64,000 nucleotides of DNA from Arthrobacter sp. ERGS1:01 (GCF_001281315.1 NZ_CP012479.1:3534001-3598000), one strand, 5' to 3'; counted from the stretch's first letter, positions 51,713 through 62,218 are shown. The notes: a model not told the origin generated them from the letters alone. Numbers and translations: made by a program.

Positions 51713-52309
51713 TCAAAAGATCGGGATCATGGCCACCACCACCGGAACAATTCCCAGGCAGACAAAGGCCGGAAGGGAACAGAGCCCCAAGGGCACTACA
51801 AGCCTGACCCCAAGCGCAGCTGCCCGCTTTTCCGCGTCACGGTTGAACTGGCGGCGGCGTTGATCGGCTTCGGCGTAGAGCAGCGGTGCCGCCGGGGCGC
51901 CCGTCAGCGCCGCGAAGCTCAATGCAGCGTGCAGTTGGGCCACCGGTTCAATGTGGCGAACGCCGTCCCAGGAATGTTGCCACGACGCACCGATTTGCAG
52001 GCCGGCCACCACCCGGGACAAACACTGGCCAATCTCCGGGTCAGCGATCCCGGCCACCAGCCGAAGTGCCCACGGTATGGAAAGCCCGGCGTCAAGGCAT
52101 GCACCCAATAGCTCCAATAGCAGCGGCACGTCCGAAACGCCTCCATCATGACGGGAATCAGCCCGGCGCTCAATGGATCTGTCATCCGGGGACCGTCCGG
52201 ATCGACCGCGCTCCGGGCCTGAGCGACGTCGCCAAGGGTAGGCGCGGTCCCGCCCCAAGAGCCAACATGCCGCTGCCAACAGCGCAAAGATTCCCATGGC
52301 CGCCGTCAT
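51713..52309 (-). CDS. tadC: TadC-like type II secretion F family protein
   Basis: 198 residues from ATG 52309 (ATGA overlap with tadB). Hydrophobic helices lie near the N-terminus (MGIFALLAAACWLL) and C-terminus (VRLVVPLGLCSLPAFVCLGI); between them is the cytoplasmic SDVPLLLELLGACLDAGLSIPWAL and the LGIVPVVVAMIPIF tail. It is an inner-membrane platform component of the Tad pilus machine. Confidence 0.83.
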   Translation of the reverse strand: MTAAMGIFALLAAACWLLGRDRAYPWRRRSGPERGRSGRSPDDRSIERRADSRHDGGVSDVPLLLELLGACLDAGLSIPWALRLVAGIADPEIGQCLSRVVAGLQIGASWQHSWDGVRHIEPVAQLHAALSFAALTGAPAAPLLYAEADQRRRQFNRDAEKRAAALGVRLVVPLGLCSLPAFVCLGIVPVVVAMIPIF

Positions 52310-53166
52310 CTGGTTCTCGAACCACTCAACGGACCGGGTCCACGGCGGAGGCCGGCCGGGCGAACTCCTGCGGGCCGGGAAGCGGCCGCGATCAAGCGGT
52401 TGGACCACCACCTCCCGGCAGCCACCAAGGCAAGCCCAAGTCCCAGGCACGCCCACCCCAACGGCCCACCCAGCAGCACCCCCACCGGGTTCACCCCCAT
52501 GGCCATGCCAAGTCCCAAACCCACAAAAGGCAGCCAGGTCAGCAGGCGCACCGTGGCACGGGGGCCGGCCAGGGCCGTTTCGCGAAGGGCTGCCGCATCT
52601 TGTTCGGCCTCAAGCCTGCCGGCCAGACGGGCCAACACGGCCGCAACCGGTGCCCCGCTCGCCTCGCAGATTTCAAAGCAGGCCGCCACTTCCAGCCACA
52701 TCCGGCGTTGCTGCCCACTCATCCGGACCGTACCGGGATTCCAACGAAGCGGGTGCGGCGCCGATGCCGCCTGCAGGACCGCCGCCCGCAAGGCCTCTGC
52801 AACCGGCAACCCCAAAAGGCAGGCTCTCTCGACGGCGATAACAAGGGCCAGGGTGGGACCCGTCGATACTGCCGCTCCCCCGGCGGCGACTCGTCCGGCC
52901 GGCCCAAATTCGGCGGCGAGGACTTCGGCCAAAGCACCCCACACGCTGGGACCGTTCCGCCCCGAGGCCAGAAGCGCTGCCAGCTGGCGCACAATTCTCG
53001 GCATGCCCATATCCGGCCCGCGCCTACGCCCCCGCCCTGACCAGCCCGCAGGATCCCGGGCGTTTTCGAGACCGGCCGCTTTGTCCTCGGGCGGCCACGG
53101 ACGGCGTCGAAGGGACATGGCGATGCAGGCCGCCGCCGTCAAGAGGAACACGGTTGCCGCCATCAT
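52306..53166 (-). CDS. tadB: TadB-like type II secretion F family protein
   Basis: 286 residues. N-terminal and C-terminal hydrophobic helices flank a conserved F-domain (ALVIAVERACLLGLPVAEAL, EVAACFEICEASGAPVAAVLARLAG). The gene starts three bases after tadA and overlaps tadC. Its helical F-domain is the partner of TadA in the inner-membrane platform. Confidence 0.83.
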   Translation of the reverse strand: MMAATVFLLTAAACIAMSLRRRPWPPEDKAAGLENARDPAGWSGRGRRRGPDMGMPRIVRQLAALLASGRNGPSVWGALAEVLAAEFGPAGRVAAGGAAVSTGPTLALVIAVERACLLGLPVAEALRAAVLQAASAPHPLRWNPGTVRMSGQQRRMWLEVAACFEICEASGAPVAAVLARLAGRLEAEQDAAALRETALAGPRATVRLLTWLPFVGLGLGMAMGVNPVGVLLGGPLGWACLGLGLALVAAGRWWSNRLIAAASRPAGVRPAGLRRGPGPLSGSRTR

Positions 53167-53169
53167 GGG

Positions 53170-54444
53170 CTACTGCTTACCGAGCGCTGCGGGGTCGATC
53201 CCCAGCCGTGACGACAACGCTTTCCAAGCGGCGCCCGCAAGAACTTCCCTGCCGAATAACGCGTAGTCATGTCCGTCAGTGCCGCCGGGGCCGGGACGCC
53301 CCAGCCGCAGTGCCGGCACCACTGCCAGCTGCCCATCCTGCAGGGTCACGGTGCCAATTTCGGAGACAACCCGCCCGGAGGCGGAGCGGTCCACATGAAC
53401 GACCACATCCAGCGCACTTGCCGCCTGAAGCGCCACCGCCTGAGGACTCATGCCGGCCAGGGCGCCCAGCGCCGCAAGCCTGGCAGGAACATCGGCGGCA
53501 CTGTTGGCGTGGATGGTCCCGCCGCCCCCACTGTGCCCCGTATTGAGCGCCATAAGGAGTTCACGCACTTCCAAGCCCCGGCATTCGCCCACGATCAACC
53601 TGCCCGGATTCATCCTCAACGCCTGACGGACCAACTCCTGAAGATCCACAACCCCGGTACCTTCGGCGTTTGCATGCCGGGCCTCCAAAGTCAGTACGTG
53701 CGGGTGGTCGGGTTCCAGCTCCGCGGCATCCTCGATCAACACCAGCCGTTCAGTGGCCGGGCACAGCCCCAGCAAGGTCGAAAGCAACGTGGTTTTGCCG
53801 GCTCCCGTGGCACCGCTGATCAGGAAGCTGAGCCGGGCACCCACAATATTGCGCAGTACTCCGGCCATCACCGGGTGGACGCAGCCGGCTTCCTCGAGCT
53901 CGGCCAGTGTAAAGACCTGCCGGCGTTTGATGCGCACTGAAAGCAGCGTGCCGGCGGACGAGATGGGCGGCAATACGGCGTGGATACGGTATCCCGGGGC
54001 AATCCGGACGTCGACGCACGGCGAACTCTCATCGAGCCGGCGCCCTCCCGAGGCGATGAGCCGGACCGCCAATGCGCGCAGGGCGCCCTCGCTTTCAAAC
54101 CCTGCGTCGACGCGTTCGGGGCCGTTACCTCGATCCAGCCACACGGAGTTTGGGGCGTTGACAAAAATATCCGTAACCTGCGGGTCCAGCGCGAGTGGCT
54201 GCAACGGCCCCAATCCACTCAACTCGGCACTGATCCTGTCCATCGCGAGCAGCGAACCGGCCGCCCCCAGCAGGCGTCCGCTATCCCGAACGGCCGCCGC
54301 CACGCGGAGATCGGTAAGGGGGCCGGATTCGGAGAGGACCGTTTGGCGGACGGATTCCAACAGTCCCGGATCCACTGCTGAAACCATGGGCGGCGATATC
54401 CGCGCCGGTTCAGAATAGGCTGCGGTGGCCAGATGCCGTGTCAT
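53170..54444 (-). CDS. tadA: TadA/CpaF-family secretion ATPase
   Basis: 424 residues. Walker A is LISGATGAGKTTLLSTLLGL, followed by the Asp box (LVLIEDAAELEPDHPHV), a Walker B-type RLIVGECRGLEVRELLMAL and a His box (GHSGGGGTIHANSA). These are complete. It powers pilus assembly or secretion. ATG overlaps the CpaE-like gene stop in ATGA. Confidence 0.93.
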   Translation of the reverse strand: MTRHLATAAYSEPARISPPMVSAVDPGLLESVRQTVLSESGPLTDLRVAAAVRDSGRLLGAAGSLLAMDRISAELSGLGPLQPLALDPQVTDIFVNAPNSVWLDRGNGPERVDAGFESEGALRALAVRLIASGGRRLDESSPCVDVRIAPGYRIHAVLPPISSAGTLLSVRIKRRQVFTLAELEEAGCVHPVMAGVLRNIVGARLSFLISGATGAGKTTLLSTLLGLCPATERLVLIEDAAELEPDHPHVLTLEARHANAEGTGVVDLQELVRQALRMNPGRLIVGECRGLEVRELLMALNTGHSGGGGTIHANSAADVPARLAALGALAGMSPQAVALQAASALDVVVHVDRSASGRVVSEIGTVTLQDGQLAVVPALRLGRPGPGGTDGHDYALFGREVLAGAAWKALSSRLGIDPAALGKQ

Positions 54445-55631
54445 GGGATTCCCCGTTCAGTTCGGCGCGCCTGTTCGGTCGCTGGCCCGCCCTCCATCGC
54501 CATCCAGTCCAGCACGCCCGTGATCAGCGCCCGCATCCTCCGGCCTCGGGCCACGTCCCTTAGACGACCGGATTCCAGGGCATCGCCGACCCGGCGCAAG
54601 CGCGGAAATTCACCGATGGGCGGGGCACCCACGGTGGCAGCCACCAACGCGGCATCCACGCCGTCAAGCATCGGCCCCCTGATCGCCAACCCCACGGGAG
54701 CGGCGGGCAGTTCCGCCAGCACTCGGGCGGCAGCGGCCGCCGCCCGCAAGCGGCCGGGCACCACAACAACAAAGCTGTCGCAATGTGCGCCCAATGCAGC
54801 AACGGAGTCCGGCGACCTGCCCAGATCCACCACCACCAGGCCGTACGCTTCCCGGGCTGCGTGCATCGCCTCGCTGGTTCCCGTGGCTCCGGGGGAACGG
54901 ACCTGGCTTGCTCCGGATTGCGGGCCCCAGGACAACAGGGACATTCCGGCCGCCTGCGGCAACGATGCGGCCAGCTGTTCGGGGTTGATGGCCCCGGAGG
55001 CGTTGCGGAGATCAGGCCATCTCAGGCCGGCGGCTCCCTCGGCGGCAATTGCCACGTCGAGGCCGCCGCCCCATTCATCGCCGTCAACAAGCAGCGTCCG
55101 GGTTCCGCGCACGGCTGCCCCCGCCGCCAGCAGGGCCGCAAGCGTCGAGGCACCCGAGCCGCCGCACCCGCCCACGACCCCGAGGATCCCGGCGCCGCTC
55201 CCAGGATCCCGAAGCCTGGTCAGGTAGTTGGCCAACCATTGGGCGGAGTCGGGAAGAACGGCAACCCTGTCCGCGCTCAATTGTGAGGCCTGCAGCCACA
55301 TGCGCCCCGAATCGCCGGCCGGCCCCACCACCACTGTGGGGCCGCGCCATCCCGGGAGCCCTCCCTCCACGTCGCTGCCAATGAGGATTGCCGCAATGCC
55401 GTCCCAACGCCCTCCGCATTGCTCCACCGTCTCCGCAATGACCAGGCCGACGGCGGCTGCGGCACTGACGCGGCCGACCTCGCCGTGGAGCGCAGGAGAA
55501 CCGGAAATGACCATGACGACGGTTCCCGGCTCCGGCACCCAGGCCTGCCGCGATTGTCCTGCCGGGCCCGACGACGGGGCAGGCGCGGTTCCTGGTCCCG
55601 GACCGTGCCGGGCGCCGCTTCGATTTGTCAT
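54441..55631 (-). CDS. CpaE-like / Ssd-type MinD-family ATPase
   Basis: 396 residues. Residues 1-120 are a receiver-like domain (VVMVISGSPALHGEVGRV, IAAILIGSDVEG). Residues 140-390 are a ParA/MinD ATPase with deviant Walker A VVGGCGGSGASTLAALLAAG and RTLLVDGDEWGGGLDVAIA. Homologues direct Tad pilus localisation (CpaE) or, in mycobacteria, are called septum-site determining protein (Rv3660c). It is the first gene of the Tad operon. ATG 55631 is chosen; a longer frame adds an unconserved stretch. Confidence 0.87.
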   Translation of the reverse strand: MTNRSGARHGPGPGTAPAPSSGPAGQSRQAWVPEPGTVVMVISGSPALHGEVGRVSAAAAVGLVIAETVEQCGGRWDGIAAILIGSDVEGGLPGWRGPTVVVGPAGDSGRMWLQASQLSADRVAVLPDSAQWLANYLTRLRDPGSGAGILGVVGGCGGSGASTLAALLAAGAAVRGTRTLLVDGDEWGGGLDVAIAAEGAAGLRWPDLRNASGAINPEQLAASLPQAAGMSLLSWGPQSGASQVRSPGATGTSEAMHAAREAYGLVVVDLGRSPDSVAALGAHCDSFVVVVPGRLRAAAAAARVLAELPAAPVGLAIRGPMLDGVDAALVAATVGAPPIGEFPRLRRVGDALESGRLRDVARGRRMRALITGVLDWMAMEGGPATEQARRTERGIP

Positions 55632-55822
55632 GGCTCCACTCTTCGCCCCCGAGTTACCGACCGACACGGGCAACCGGTCCAATGTGCACAACCCCGATGG
55701 ATCGGCTGATTGTGGAGGACCAACTAGCCCCTCCACGCTCGACTTCGACTATTTTCCAAGGACATAACACTGCATCGCTCATATATTCGAAGCTTTTCAG
55801 GGGCTCGGGAGACAATGGATGC

Positions 55823-57523
55823 ATGTACGCGTTATTGGCCTTGGCACAGGAAAGTGCTTTCGTGACGGTCCAGCTGCTGGCCGCCGATGGAACGCCCCCG
55901 GCACCGGCGCAAACCGTTGCCCGCGAGGCCCTGGCCGGCGTCGTCCGCTCCCTGGAACAAGAGCACCAGCCGCGCTGGGTGTGGGACCGGGCCCAGCACT
56001 GGTACCCGGAGCTGCTGGCAGCCCAGGTTCGCCTGGAGCGCTGCCATGACCTGGCCTTGTGCCAAAGCATCCTGCTGTACTCAGAATTCGCCGCAAACAC
56101 CGGCTACCGCGAGCGCACGATCATCCTTCCGCCAGAAGTGGAGGCGGCGTACCCCGGGGCATCCGCGGCCCAGGAGAGCCTTTTTGACCAGCCGACGGCG
56201 GCGACCGGCTGGGATGTCCAAGCAGTGGCGGGGGAACTGCGGGCCCAGAAAATGGCCATTGCCTCCTCCACACACCCTGCCCGCCTCGCACTTCTCCTCA
56301 GTGCGGAATCCGCCTGCGCCCTGGTGGCCGCGGAGATGCAATATGAAGGTATGCCCTGGCGTGAGGACCTGCATAGGAGGTTGCTGGATGATCTGTTGGG
56401 AGTCGAGCCGGCCGGCCACGCGCGGCCGCCAAAACTGGAGGCGCGTGCCGTGGAACTTCGCGCCTTGCTGGACGCACCCGCCTTGAATCCCGACTCCCCA
56501 CAGGAGCTGATGAGGGCCCTGCACCGGGCAGGAATCGATGCGAAGTCAACGCGCTCCTGGGAATTGCAGGAGTACAAGCATCAGGCGATTGAGCCATTGC
56601 TGGCGTATAGGAAGCTGAGCCGTCTCTTCACCACCAACGGGTGGTCTTGGCTTGAACAGTGGGTGCGCGATGGCAGGTTCCACTCCGAATACATTGTGGG
56701 CGGGGTGGTCTCGGGACGGTGGGCGTCGCGCGGGGGCGGAGCCATGCAAATTCCCAAACAGATCAGGGGCGCGGCGTGCGCCGACCCCGGGCACAAGTTC
56801 ATCGTGGCGGATGCCGCCCAGCTGGAACCCCGGGTGCTTGCAGCACTCGCCCAGGACTCTTCCATGGCGGCGGCCGGTCGCGACAAGGACTTGTATGCCG
56901 GCATCGCGGCCCAGGGATTTGGCGGCGAGCGGGCGATGGCCAAGGTGGCACTCCTGGGTGCCATCTATGGTTCCACCTCGGGCGAATCGGGCCGGTTGAT
57001 GCCTCAGTTGACCCGCATGTACCCGCGCGCCGTGGGTTACGTTGAGGATGCCGCACGGGCCGGAGAACTCGGCAAGGCCGTGTCCACCAAGCTGGGTCGG
57101 AGCACTCCCCCGGTGTCGGCGCAGTGGCAGGCGGGCCAGCGCAGCAGCACGGCTGAGGAGCAGCGCCGGGCGGAGTCGGCAGCCAGGTCGAGAGGGCGGT
57201 TCACCCGCAACTTCGTGGTGCAGGGCACGGCGGCGGAATGGGCCTGTTGCTGGTTGGCCGAGTTGCGGCGCCGATTGCGGGCCTTGCCGGCCGCAGGATC
57301 CGCCTCGGCCGCAGGATCCGCCGCCGGCACCGGGTCCGCTCCGGCGTTGGTGTTCTTTCTCCACGACGAGGTCATCGTGCACTGCCCCGACGAGCTGGTG
57401 GAGGTCGTGACGGAGATGGTGCACGAGTCCTCCAGGTCTGCGACACGCTTGATATTCGGCGAGATCCCGCTGGAATTTCCCGTCAATGTCACAGTGGTTC
57501 AATCGTATGCGGACGCCAAGTAA
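55823..57523 (+). CDS. Family A DNA polymerase (bifunctional 3'-5' exonuclease/polymerase type)
   Basis: 566 residues, without the 5' nuclease of PolA. Polymerase motifs are visible: motif A FIVADAAQLEPRVLAALAQD, motif B AKVALLGAIYGSTSGESGR (Lys and Tyr of the finger), VVQGTAAEWACCWLAEL and motif C FFLHDEVIVH (His-Asp-Glu). The N-terminal 180 residues are a degenerate exonuclease-like domain (LLSAESACALVAAEMQYEGM). This paralogue is common in actinobacteria and probably acts in repair. ATG 55823 lies after AT-rich promoter-like DNA. Confidence 0.85.
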   Translation: MYALLALAQESAFVTVQLLAADGTPPAPAQTVAREALAGVVRSLEQEHQPRWVWDRAQHWYPELLAAQVRLERCHDLALCQSILLYSEFAANTGYRERTIILPPEVEAAYPGASAAQESLFDQPTAATGWDVQAVAGELRAQKMAIASSTHPARLALLLSAESACALVAAEMQYEGMPWREDLHRRLLDDLLGVEPAGHARPPKLEARAVELRALLDAPALNPDSPQELMRALHRAGIDAKSTRSWELQEYKHQAIEPLLAYRKLSRLFTTNGWSWLEQWVRDGRFHSEYIVGGVVSGRWASRGGGAMQIPKQIRGAACADPGHKFIVADAAQLEPRVLAALAQDSSMAAAGRDKDLYAGIAAQGFGGERAMAKVALLGAIYGSTSGESGRLMPQLTRMYPRAVGYVEDAARAGELGKAVSTKLGRSTPPVSAQWQAGQRSSTAEEQRRAESAARSRGRFTRNFVVQGTAAEWACCWLAELRRRLRALPAAGSASAAGSAAGTGSAPALVFFLHDEVIVHCPDELVEVVTEMVHESSRSATRLIFGEIPLEFPVNVTVVQSYADAK

Positions 57524-57549
57524 GCCTCACTGACATCCAGAAGGGCCCC

Positions 57550-59274
57550 ATGACCAACTCGACAGCCATCCCACGCACCGGTGAAATCCGTCAGGACCTG
57601 ACGTTTGGCAACGGACCGATTCTCACGATGGACGGTCCCACGGCGTCGTATGCCGAATCGGTGACTGTCAGCGGCGGGCGGATCGCCCATGTTGGGTCGC
57701 TGTCGGAGGCTCGGGAACGCCATCCGGATGCCAACTTCAGGGACCTTCGCGGCGCGACGCTGCTGCCCGGCTTCATTGATGCGCACAGCCATCTGCCCTT
57801 CGCCTTTGAATTGGCCGGGCAGGTCAACGTTGGCGCACCTCCCGTGGGCACCTGCCGCGACATCGCAGACGTGGTGGCCGCGCTGGAGGAGTTCCGGACC
57901 AGCCGCTCCGTCCCTGAGGGGGAATGGATTGTTGGCTACGGCTATGACCAGGAGACGCTGGCGGAGAACCGGCACATCACCAAATTCGATCTGGACGCCC
58001 ATTTCCCCCGGCACAAGGTCATGCTCATCCATGTGTCCAGCCATGGTGCGGTGCTGAACTCGGCCGCACTGGCCTGGGCGGGAGTCGATGCCGGGACCCC
58101 CACCCCCGACGGCGGCGTCATCTCGCGCGAACCCCTGACGGGTGAGCCGACGGGCCTGCTCATGGAAACGGCCTACATCTTCCTGGTGGCGAACAAGATG
58201 CCGCGCCCCGACCAGGAAGGAAGGCTGGAGCTGCTCGACGACGCACTTCAAATGTATGCCTCCCACGGCTACACCCATGCGCAGGACGGCTTTTCCACCG
58301 TCACGGACCTCAACTTTTACCAGGCTGCCGCCGCCCGCGGGCTGCTGTATCTGGATGTCGCGGCCCTGGGATCGTTCCTGGAATTTGGCGCCTGGGCGGG
58401 CAACACCGACTTCCCCACCGGCTCGTACAATGGCGGCTTCAAGATTGCCGGCATGAAAATCCTGCAGGACGGTTCTCCGCAGGGCCGCACCGCCTATATG
58501 AGCGAGCCCTACCTGCAAGGTGGCCCGGACGGGCAACAGGACTGGTGCGGCGAACCCACCACCCCCTTCGAGACGTTTGCCGCGGTCGTGAAAGCCGGAA
58601 TTGACGCCGGCGTCCAGATCTTTGTCCACGCCAATGGCGACGCCGCGATCGACGACGTCATCAAGGCACTGGAGTTGACGGGAACCACTGCGGCGGACGA
58701 CCGGCGGAGCGTAGTGATTCATTCGCAATTTCAGCGCCCCGAGCAGCTTGCGGACTACGCCAGGCTCGGCATCACACCCAGCTACTTCACGAACCACAGC
58801 TACTTTTGGGGTGACGTGCACGTGGCCAATGTGGGTTATCCAAAGGCGGCGTTCATCAGTCCGCTCAAATCCGCGGCGGCACGGGGGCTGGTTGCGTCCA
58901 ACCACACGGACTTTGCCGTTACGCCCCTGGACCCCTTCTTCGTTCTGTGGACCTCGATGGCCCGCACCACCCGCTCGGGCCGGGTCCTGGGGCCGGACGA
59001 ACGGATTGACGCTTACCAGGCGCTGCAGGCGATTACGACGTCGGCCGCGTACCAAATGTTCGAGGAAAACCGGAAGGGCCGGATCGCCGAGGGCCTGCTG
59101 GCCGACTTCGTGATCGTCTCCGCGGATCCCACACGGGTGGGCGTCGACGAGGTGAAGGAGTTGCAGGTATTGGAAACCATCAAGGAAGGCGCCACCATCT
59201 ACCGGGCCGAACAAGCGGACCGGGCCGACCAACCAGGCGAGGCGGACCAAGTACCCAAAGCCTCGGCACCCTAG
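57550..59274 (+). CDS. Amidohydrolase family protein (YtcJ-like)
   Basis: 574 residues of the PF07969-type metal-dependent hydrolases. FIDAHSHLPFAFE carries the N-terminal His-x-His pair; IFVHANGDAAIDDVIKAL, SVVIHSQFQRPEQLADYA and SNHTDFAVTPLDPFF carry later metal or catalytic residues. The last 15 residues are acidic. It should cleave amide-type bonds of an unknown substrate. AAGGG precedes the ATG at good spacing. Its stop overlaps that of the convergent Nudix gene by four bases. Confidence 0.87.
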   Translation: MTNSTAIPRTGEIRQDLTFGNGPILTMDGPTASYAESVTVSGGRIAHVGSLSEARERHPDANFRDLRGATLLPGFIDAHSHLPFAFELAGQVNVGAPPVGTCRDIADVVAALEEFRTSRSVPEGEWIVGYGYDQETLAENRHITKFDLDAHFPRHKVMLIHVSSHGAVLNSAALAWAGVDAGTPTPDGGVISREPLTGEPTGLLMETAYIFLVANKMPRPDQEGRLELLDDALQMYASHGYTHAQDGFSTVTDLNFYQAAAARGLLYLDVAALGSFLEFGAWAGNTDFPTGSYNGGFKIAGMKILQDGSPQGRTAYMSEPYLQGGPDGQQDWCGEPTTPFETFAAVVKAGIDAGVQIFVHANGDAAIDDVIKALELTGTTAADDRRSVVIHSQFQRPEQLADYARLGITPSYFTNHSYFWGDVHVANVGYPKAAFISPLKSAAARGLVASNHTDFAVTPLDPFFVLWTSMARTTRSGRVLGPDERIDAYQALQAITTSAAYQMFEENRKGRIAEGLLADFVIVSADPTRVGVDEVKELQVLETIKEGATIYRAEQADRADQPGEADQVPKASAP

Positions 59275-59951
59275 ATCGGTGCGGGAATCTCCCGGGAAAC
59301 ATCCCACGGCACGGTCCAGCCGAGCTCCTCAAAGACGTGATCCAGGATGCCCGCGGTGAAGCCCCACACCACCACGCCGTTGACCAGAAACGACGGGCCA
59401 CGGTAACTGCGGCCGCCGCGGTTCAGGGCGGCGGTGAACCTGTTGGCCGGGTCCAACAGCTCCCGTACGGGCACCCGGAATACCTGCGCGGATTCGCCGT
59501 AGTCCACCACTGCCACGGGTGTTTGCCGCGTCCACCAGCCGATCACGGGTGTCACGATGAAGTTGCTGACAGGCATGGGGACTTCCGGCAGCACCCCCAG
59601 GATTTCCACACCGTCCGGTTCCAGGCCGGTCTCCTCCTTGGCCTCGCGAAGGGCCGCGGCGATGATCGATGCGTCGCCCGGGTCGACACCGCCGCCAGGG
59701 AAGGCAACCTGCCCGGGATGGGCGCTGAGCGTGGTGGCCCGTTCCAGGAACAGCATGTCGAGGTCGGCCGGGACCAACGGCACACCGGCCGGCGCGGGGC
59801 TGCCGTCAAGGGTGCCAAAGAGCAGCAGCACGGCGGCCTGCCGGGCCGAGTTCCTGTCAAGGGGCGTGTCCCACATCGCGGGCCGGCCCAGGCGAAAGGC
59901 GTCGTGGGCGGCACGGCGGGCAAGGCCAGCCAAGTCCTCATAGGCGCTCAT
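59271..59951 (-). CDS. Nudix hydrolase (CoA pyrophosphatase-like)
   Basis: 226 residues. The Nudix box reads [26 protein letters not shown], here in pieces: [20 protein letters not shown]. The position normally Glu in G-x5-E is Asp. Upstream, [20 protein letters not shown] matches CoA-pyrophosphatase members (UPF0035-like). It would hydrolyse a nucleoside diphosphate linked to another group. Start overlaps the nth stop in ATGA. Confidence 0.87.
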   Translation of the reverse strand: MSAYEDLAGLARRAAHDAFRLGRPAMWDTPLDRNSARQAAVLLLFGTLDGSPAPAGVPLVPADLDMLFLERATTLSAHPGQVAFPGGGVDPGDASIIAAALREAKEETGLEPDGVEILGVLPEVPMPVSNFIVTPVIGWWTRQTPVAVVDYGESAQVFRVPVRELLDPANRFTAALNRGGRSYRGPSFLVNGVVVWGFTAGILDHVFEELGWTVPWDVSREIPAPI

Positions 59952-60778
59952 GGGGCAGAATCGGTACCTTGTGAAACCACGCCGAGCCGGTCGGCGCGTT
60001 GGGATTCCTGGCGGAACTGCGCGGCGTTGTCCACATCGGCGAGCATGCGCGCGTGGAGGGCCTCCTGGCCGGGAGCCATCTCGTACTTGAGCAGTTTGGC
60101 GGCCTTGGCCGGGTCCGTCTCGCCCTCACCATAGGCGGGGCACAAGTGGGCGAGTGGGCATGCGCCGCACGCCGGCTTGCGGGCGTGGCAGATGCGCCGG
60201 CCATGGAATACCACCCGGTGCGAGACCATGGTCCAGTCCTTGGGCTCGAACAAGGCGGCAACGTCGGCCTCAATCCGCACCGGATCGCTGGAGACGGTCC
60301 AGCCAAACCGGCGCGCCAGCCGCATGAAATGGGTGTCGACGGTGATCCCGGGGACGCCGAACGCATTCCCGAGGACCACGTTCGCCGTTTTCCGCCCCAC
60401 CCCGGGAAGCGTCACGAGGGCTTCAAGCTTTCCCGGCACCTCGCCGTCGTACTCGTCAACGATCCGGGTGGCCAGGGCCAGCAGGTTGGCGGCCTTGGCC
60501 CGGAAGAAGCCCGTGGGCCGGATGAGTTCCTCCAGCTCCATGACCTGCGCCTCGGACAGCGCCAGGGGCGTGGGGTAGCGCGCAAACAGGGCCGGGGTGA
60601 TGGCGTTGACGCGCACATCGGTGGTTTGTGCGGAGAGAACGGTGGCCACCAGCAGCTCAAACGGGTTGTGGAAATCCAACTCCGCGTGGGCGTACGGATA
60701 AAGCTCCGCCAGCTCGCGGTTGATTTTCCGGGCCCGCCGTTTGAGCGCCAGCGCCGATTCGTTCTCCACCGGTTTCAC
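59948..60778 (-). CDS. nth: Endonuclease III (DNA glycosylase/AP lyase)
   Basis: 276 residues. The HhH-GPD core has [20 protein letters not shown] with catalytic Lys, and [13 protein letters not shown] with the catalytic Asp. The [4Fe-4S] cluster is C-x6-C-x2-C-x5-C ([17 protein letters not shown]). The enzyme removes oxidised pyrimidines. It is followed by about 45 residues of acidic and Gln-rich tail beyond the cluster. It sits in a three-gene run with the membrane protein and the Nudix hydrolase. Confidence 0.95.
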   Translation of the reverse strand: MKPVENESALALKRRARKINRELAELYPYAHAELDFHNPFELLVATVLSAQTTDVRVNAITPALFARYPTPLALSEAQVMELEELIRPTGFFRAKAANLLALATRIVDEYDGEVPGKLEALVTLPGVGRKTANVVLGNAFGVPGITVDTHFMRLARRFGWTVSSDPVRIEADVAALFEPKDWTMVSHRVVFHGRRICHARKPACGACPLAHLCPAYGEGETDPAKAAKLLKYEMAPGQEALHARMLADVDNAAQFRQESQRADRLGVVSQGTDSAP

Positions 60779-60781
60779 GGG

Positions 60782-62218
60782 TTACGAGCCTTCCGGAGCC
60801 CGCTCAATCCCCACCAGGTCCAGCAGTACGCCGGTTTTTCCGTGGCTGTCCTGGACCAGGAAGCTGGTGCCGCGGTCCTCAAGGGCCAGGATCCAGGAGC
60901 CGGGGGTCAGCTTGAACACAAACTGGCGGCTGTGCTCATCGACCACGTTCTGCGGCCGGTCCACGGCAAACCAGAACGGATCGGCAACCACGGCGGCCTT
61001 GGCGGCCTGCGGGTCGACGGTTGCGCCGATGCTCTCGCGGACCGGGGCCTCCCGTACGGGCTCAGACTCGGTCACCTTCGGATGCAGCATGGTTGCCGGT
61101 GCCGCTTCCTGCACGGGCTCGACGCCGGTGCCCGCGTCCGCGGTTTCCTCGGCGACTGCTTCGGCCGGGATCGCGGATTCCGCGGAAGCTTCCTCGGTTT
61201 CCGGGGCGGTCGAGGCGGAGGGGACCTCGGGGGTCACCCGGGTTTCGGGCGCGGCCTCGGCGGCTTCGGCCGTGAAATTGGCGTCACCGGCGGAGACTCC
61301 GGCAGTCTTGACGCCCTGGGGCTCCGCGGTTTCGGCACCGGCTGCGGCAGTCGCGGCCGTCGCGGGAGCCGAAGTTGCTGCACTTGCGGCAGCCGCAGGA
61401 GCGGTTGCCTGCTGGGTCGCGGAGGCATCGGCGGGGGTGAAGATCTGTCCTGCGGACGTGTGCCCGGCAGCCTGGGGGCCGGCGTTCCAGCCAAAGCCGG
61501 GCTGGCCGGCTGCGGCCTGACCGGCGGCGGGCTTGTCGGCTGCATCCTTGCCGGGCGCCTTCTGGCCGTACTGCGGCTTTGCCGCCGCAGCCGCCGCAGC
61601 CGCCGCGGCCGTTGCGGCCGTTCCGGACGTTGATGCCGAAGCGGAGCCCGCACCGGCGGGCAGGGCGAGCGCGGGCTTGGGGGCGGCCGGGCGGTGAACC
61701 GCGGGAACGGCGTCGCGCGCGGCCGGGTGGGCGGTGACTTCGGCGCGGTTGGCATAGTCGGCGGCAAACACGGGGATCCACTGGGCCAGGACGGTGGCGG
61801 CCAGCAGGATGAGGGCGCCAATCAGGCCCACCAGGTAGGCCACCTTGAAGTTGGTGACGGTCCCGAGGAAGAAGAAGGCGGTGGCGAAACTGGCCACAAC
61901 GGAGGCGAACTGGTCAACGGACAGCGAGCCGACGCGGAGCTTGAGTTCCGGGCTCATCCGGCGAATGCCGAACAGGGCGCCGACCACCAGCGGCAGGATG
62001 ACGCCGATGCCGGTAAAGTACAGGCCGGCCACGTTCCACAGATTGCCTGTCAACCCGTAGGTGAAGACGATCGGCAGCACGGAGGCCACGAAGATCACCA
62101 GGACGGCACCGAGCACGGTTACATCGCGGGCGGTCAAGGGGCCAAATACGGCTTTGCTGATTCCCGCGTTCTTGCGGTCCGGCGCCACCGTGGTGGTGGA
62201 CGCATTTTGCTCTGTCAT
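60782..62218 (-). CDS. Membrane protein with four N-terminal helices and Ala/Pro-rich C-terminus
   Basis: 478 residues from ATG 62218 (after GAGGAG). Four hydrophobic helices are in residues 25-165 (for example VLGAVLVIFVASVLPIVFTY and LVGLIGALILLAATVLAQWI). About 270 residues of Ala/Pro/Glu-rich, low-complexity sequence follow, then a globular C-terminal domain (VVADPFWFAVDRPQNVVDEH, PGSWILALEDRGTSFLVQDS). Not recognised. It is next to nth, four bases apart. Confidence 0.75.
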   Translation of the reverse strand: MTEQNASTTTVAPDRKNAGISKAVFGPLTARDVTVLGAVLVIFVASVLPIVFTYGLTGNLWNVAGLYFTGIGVILPLVVGALFGIRRMSPELKLRVGSLSVDQFASVVASFATAFFFLGTVTNFKVAYLVGLIGALILLAATVLAQWIPVFAADYANRAEVTAHPAARDAVPAVHRPAAPKPALALPAGAGSASASTSGTAATAAAAAAAAAAKPQYGQKAPGKDAADKPAAGQAAAGQPGFGWNAGPQAAGHTSAGQIFTPADASATQQATAPAAAASAATSAPATAATAAAGAETAEPQGVKTAGVSAGDANFTAEAAEAAPETRVTPEVPSASTAPETEEASAESAIPAEAVAEETADAGTGVEPVQEAAPATMLHPKVTESEPVREAPVRESIGATVDPQAAKAAVVADPFWFAVDRPQNVVDEHSRQFVFKLTPGSWILALEDRGTSFLVQDSHGKTGVLLDLVGIERAPEGS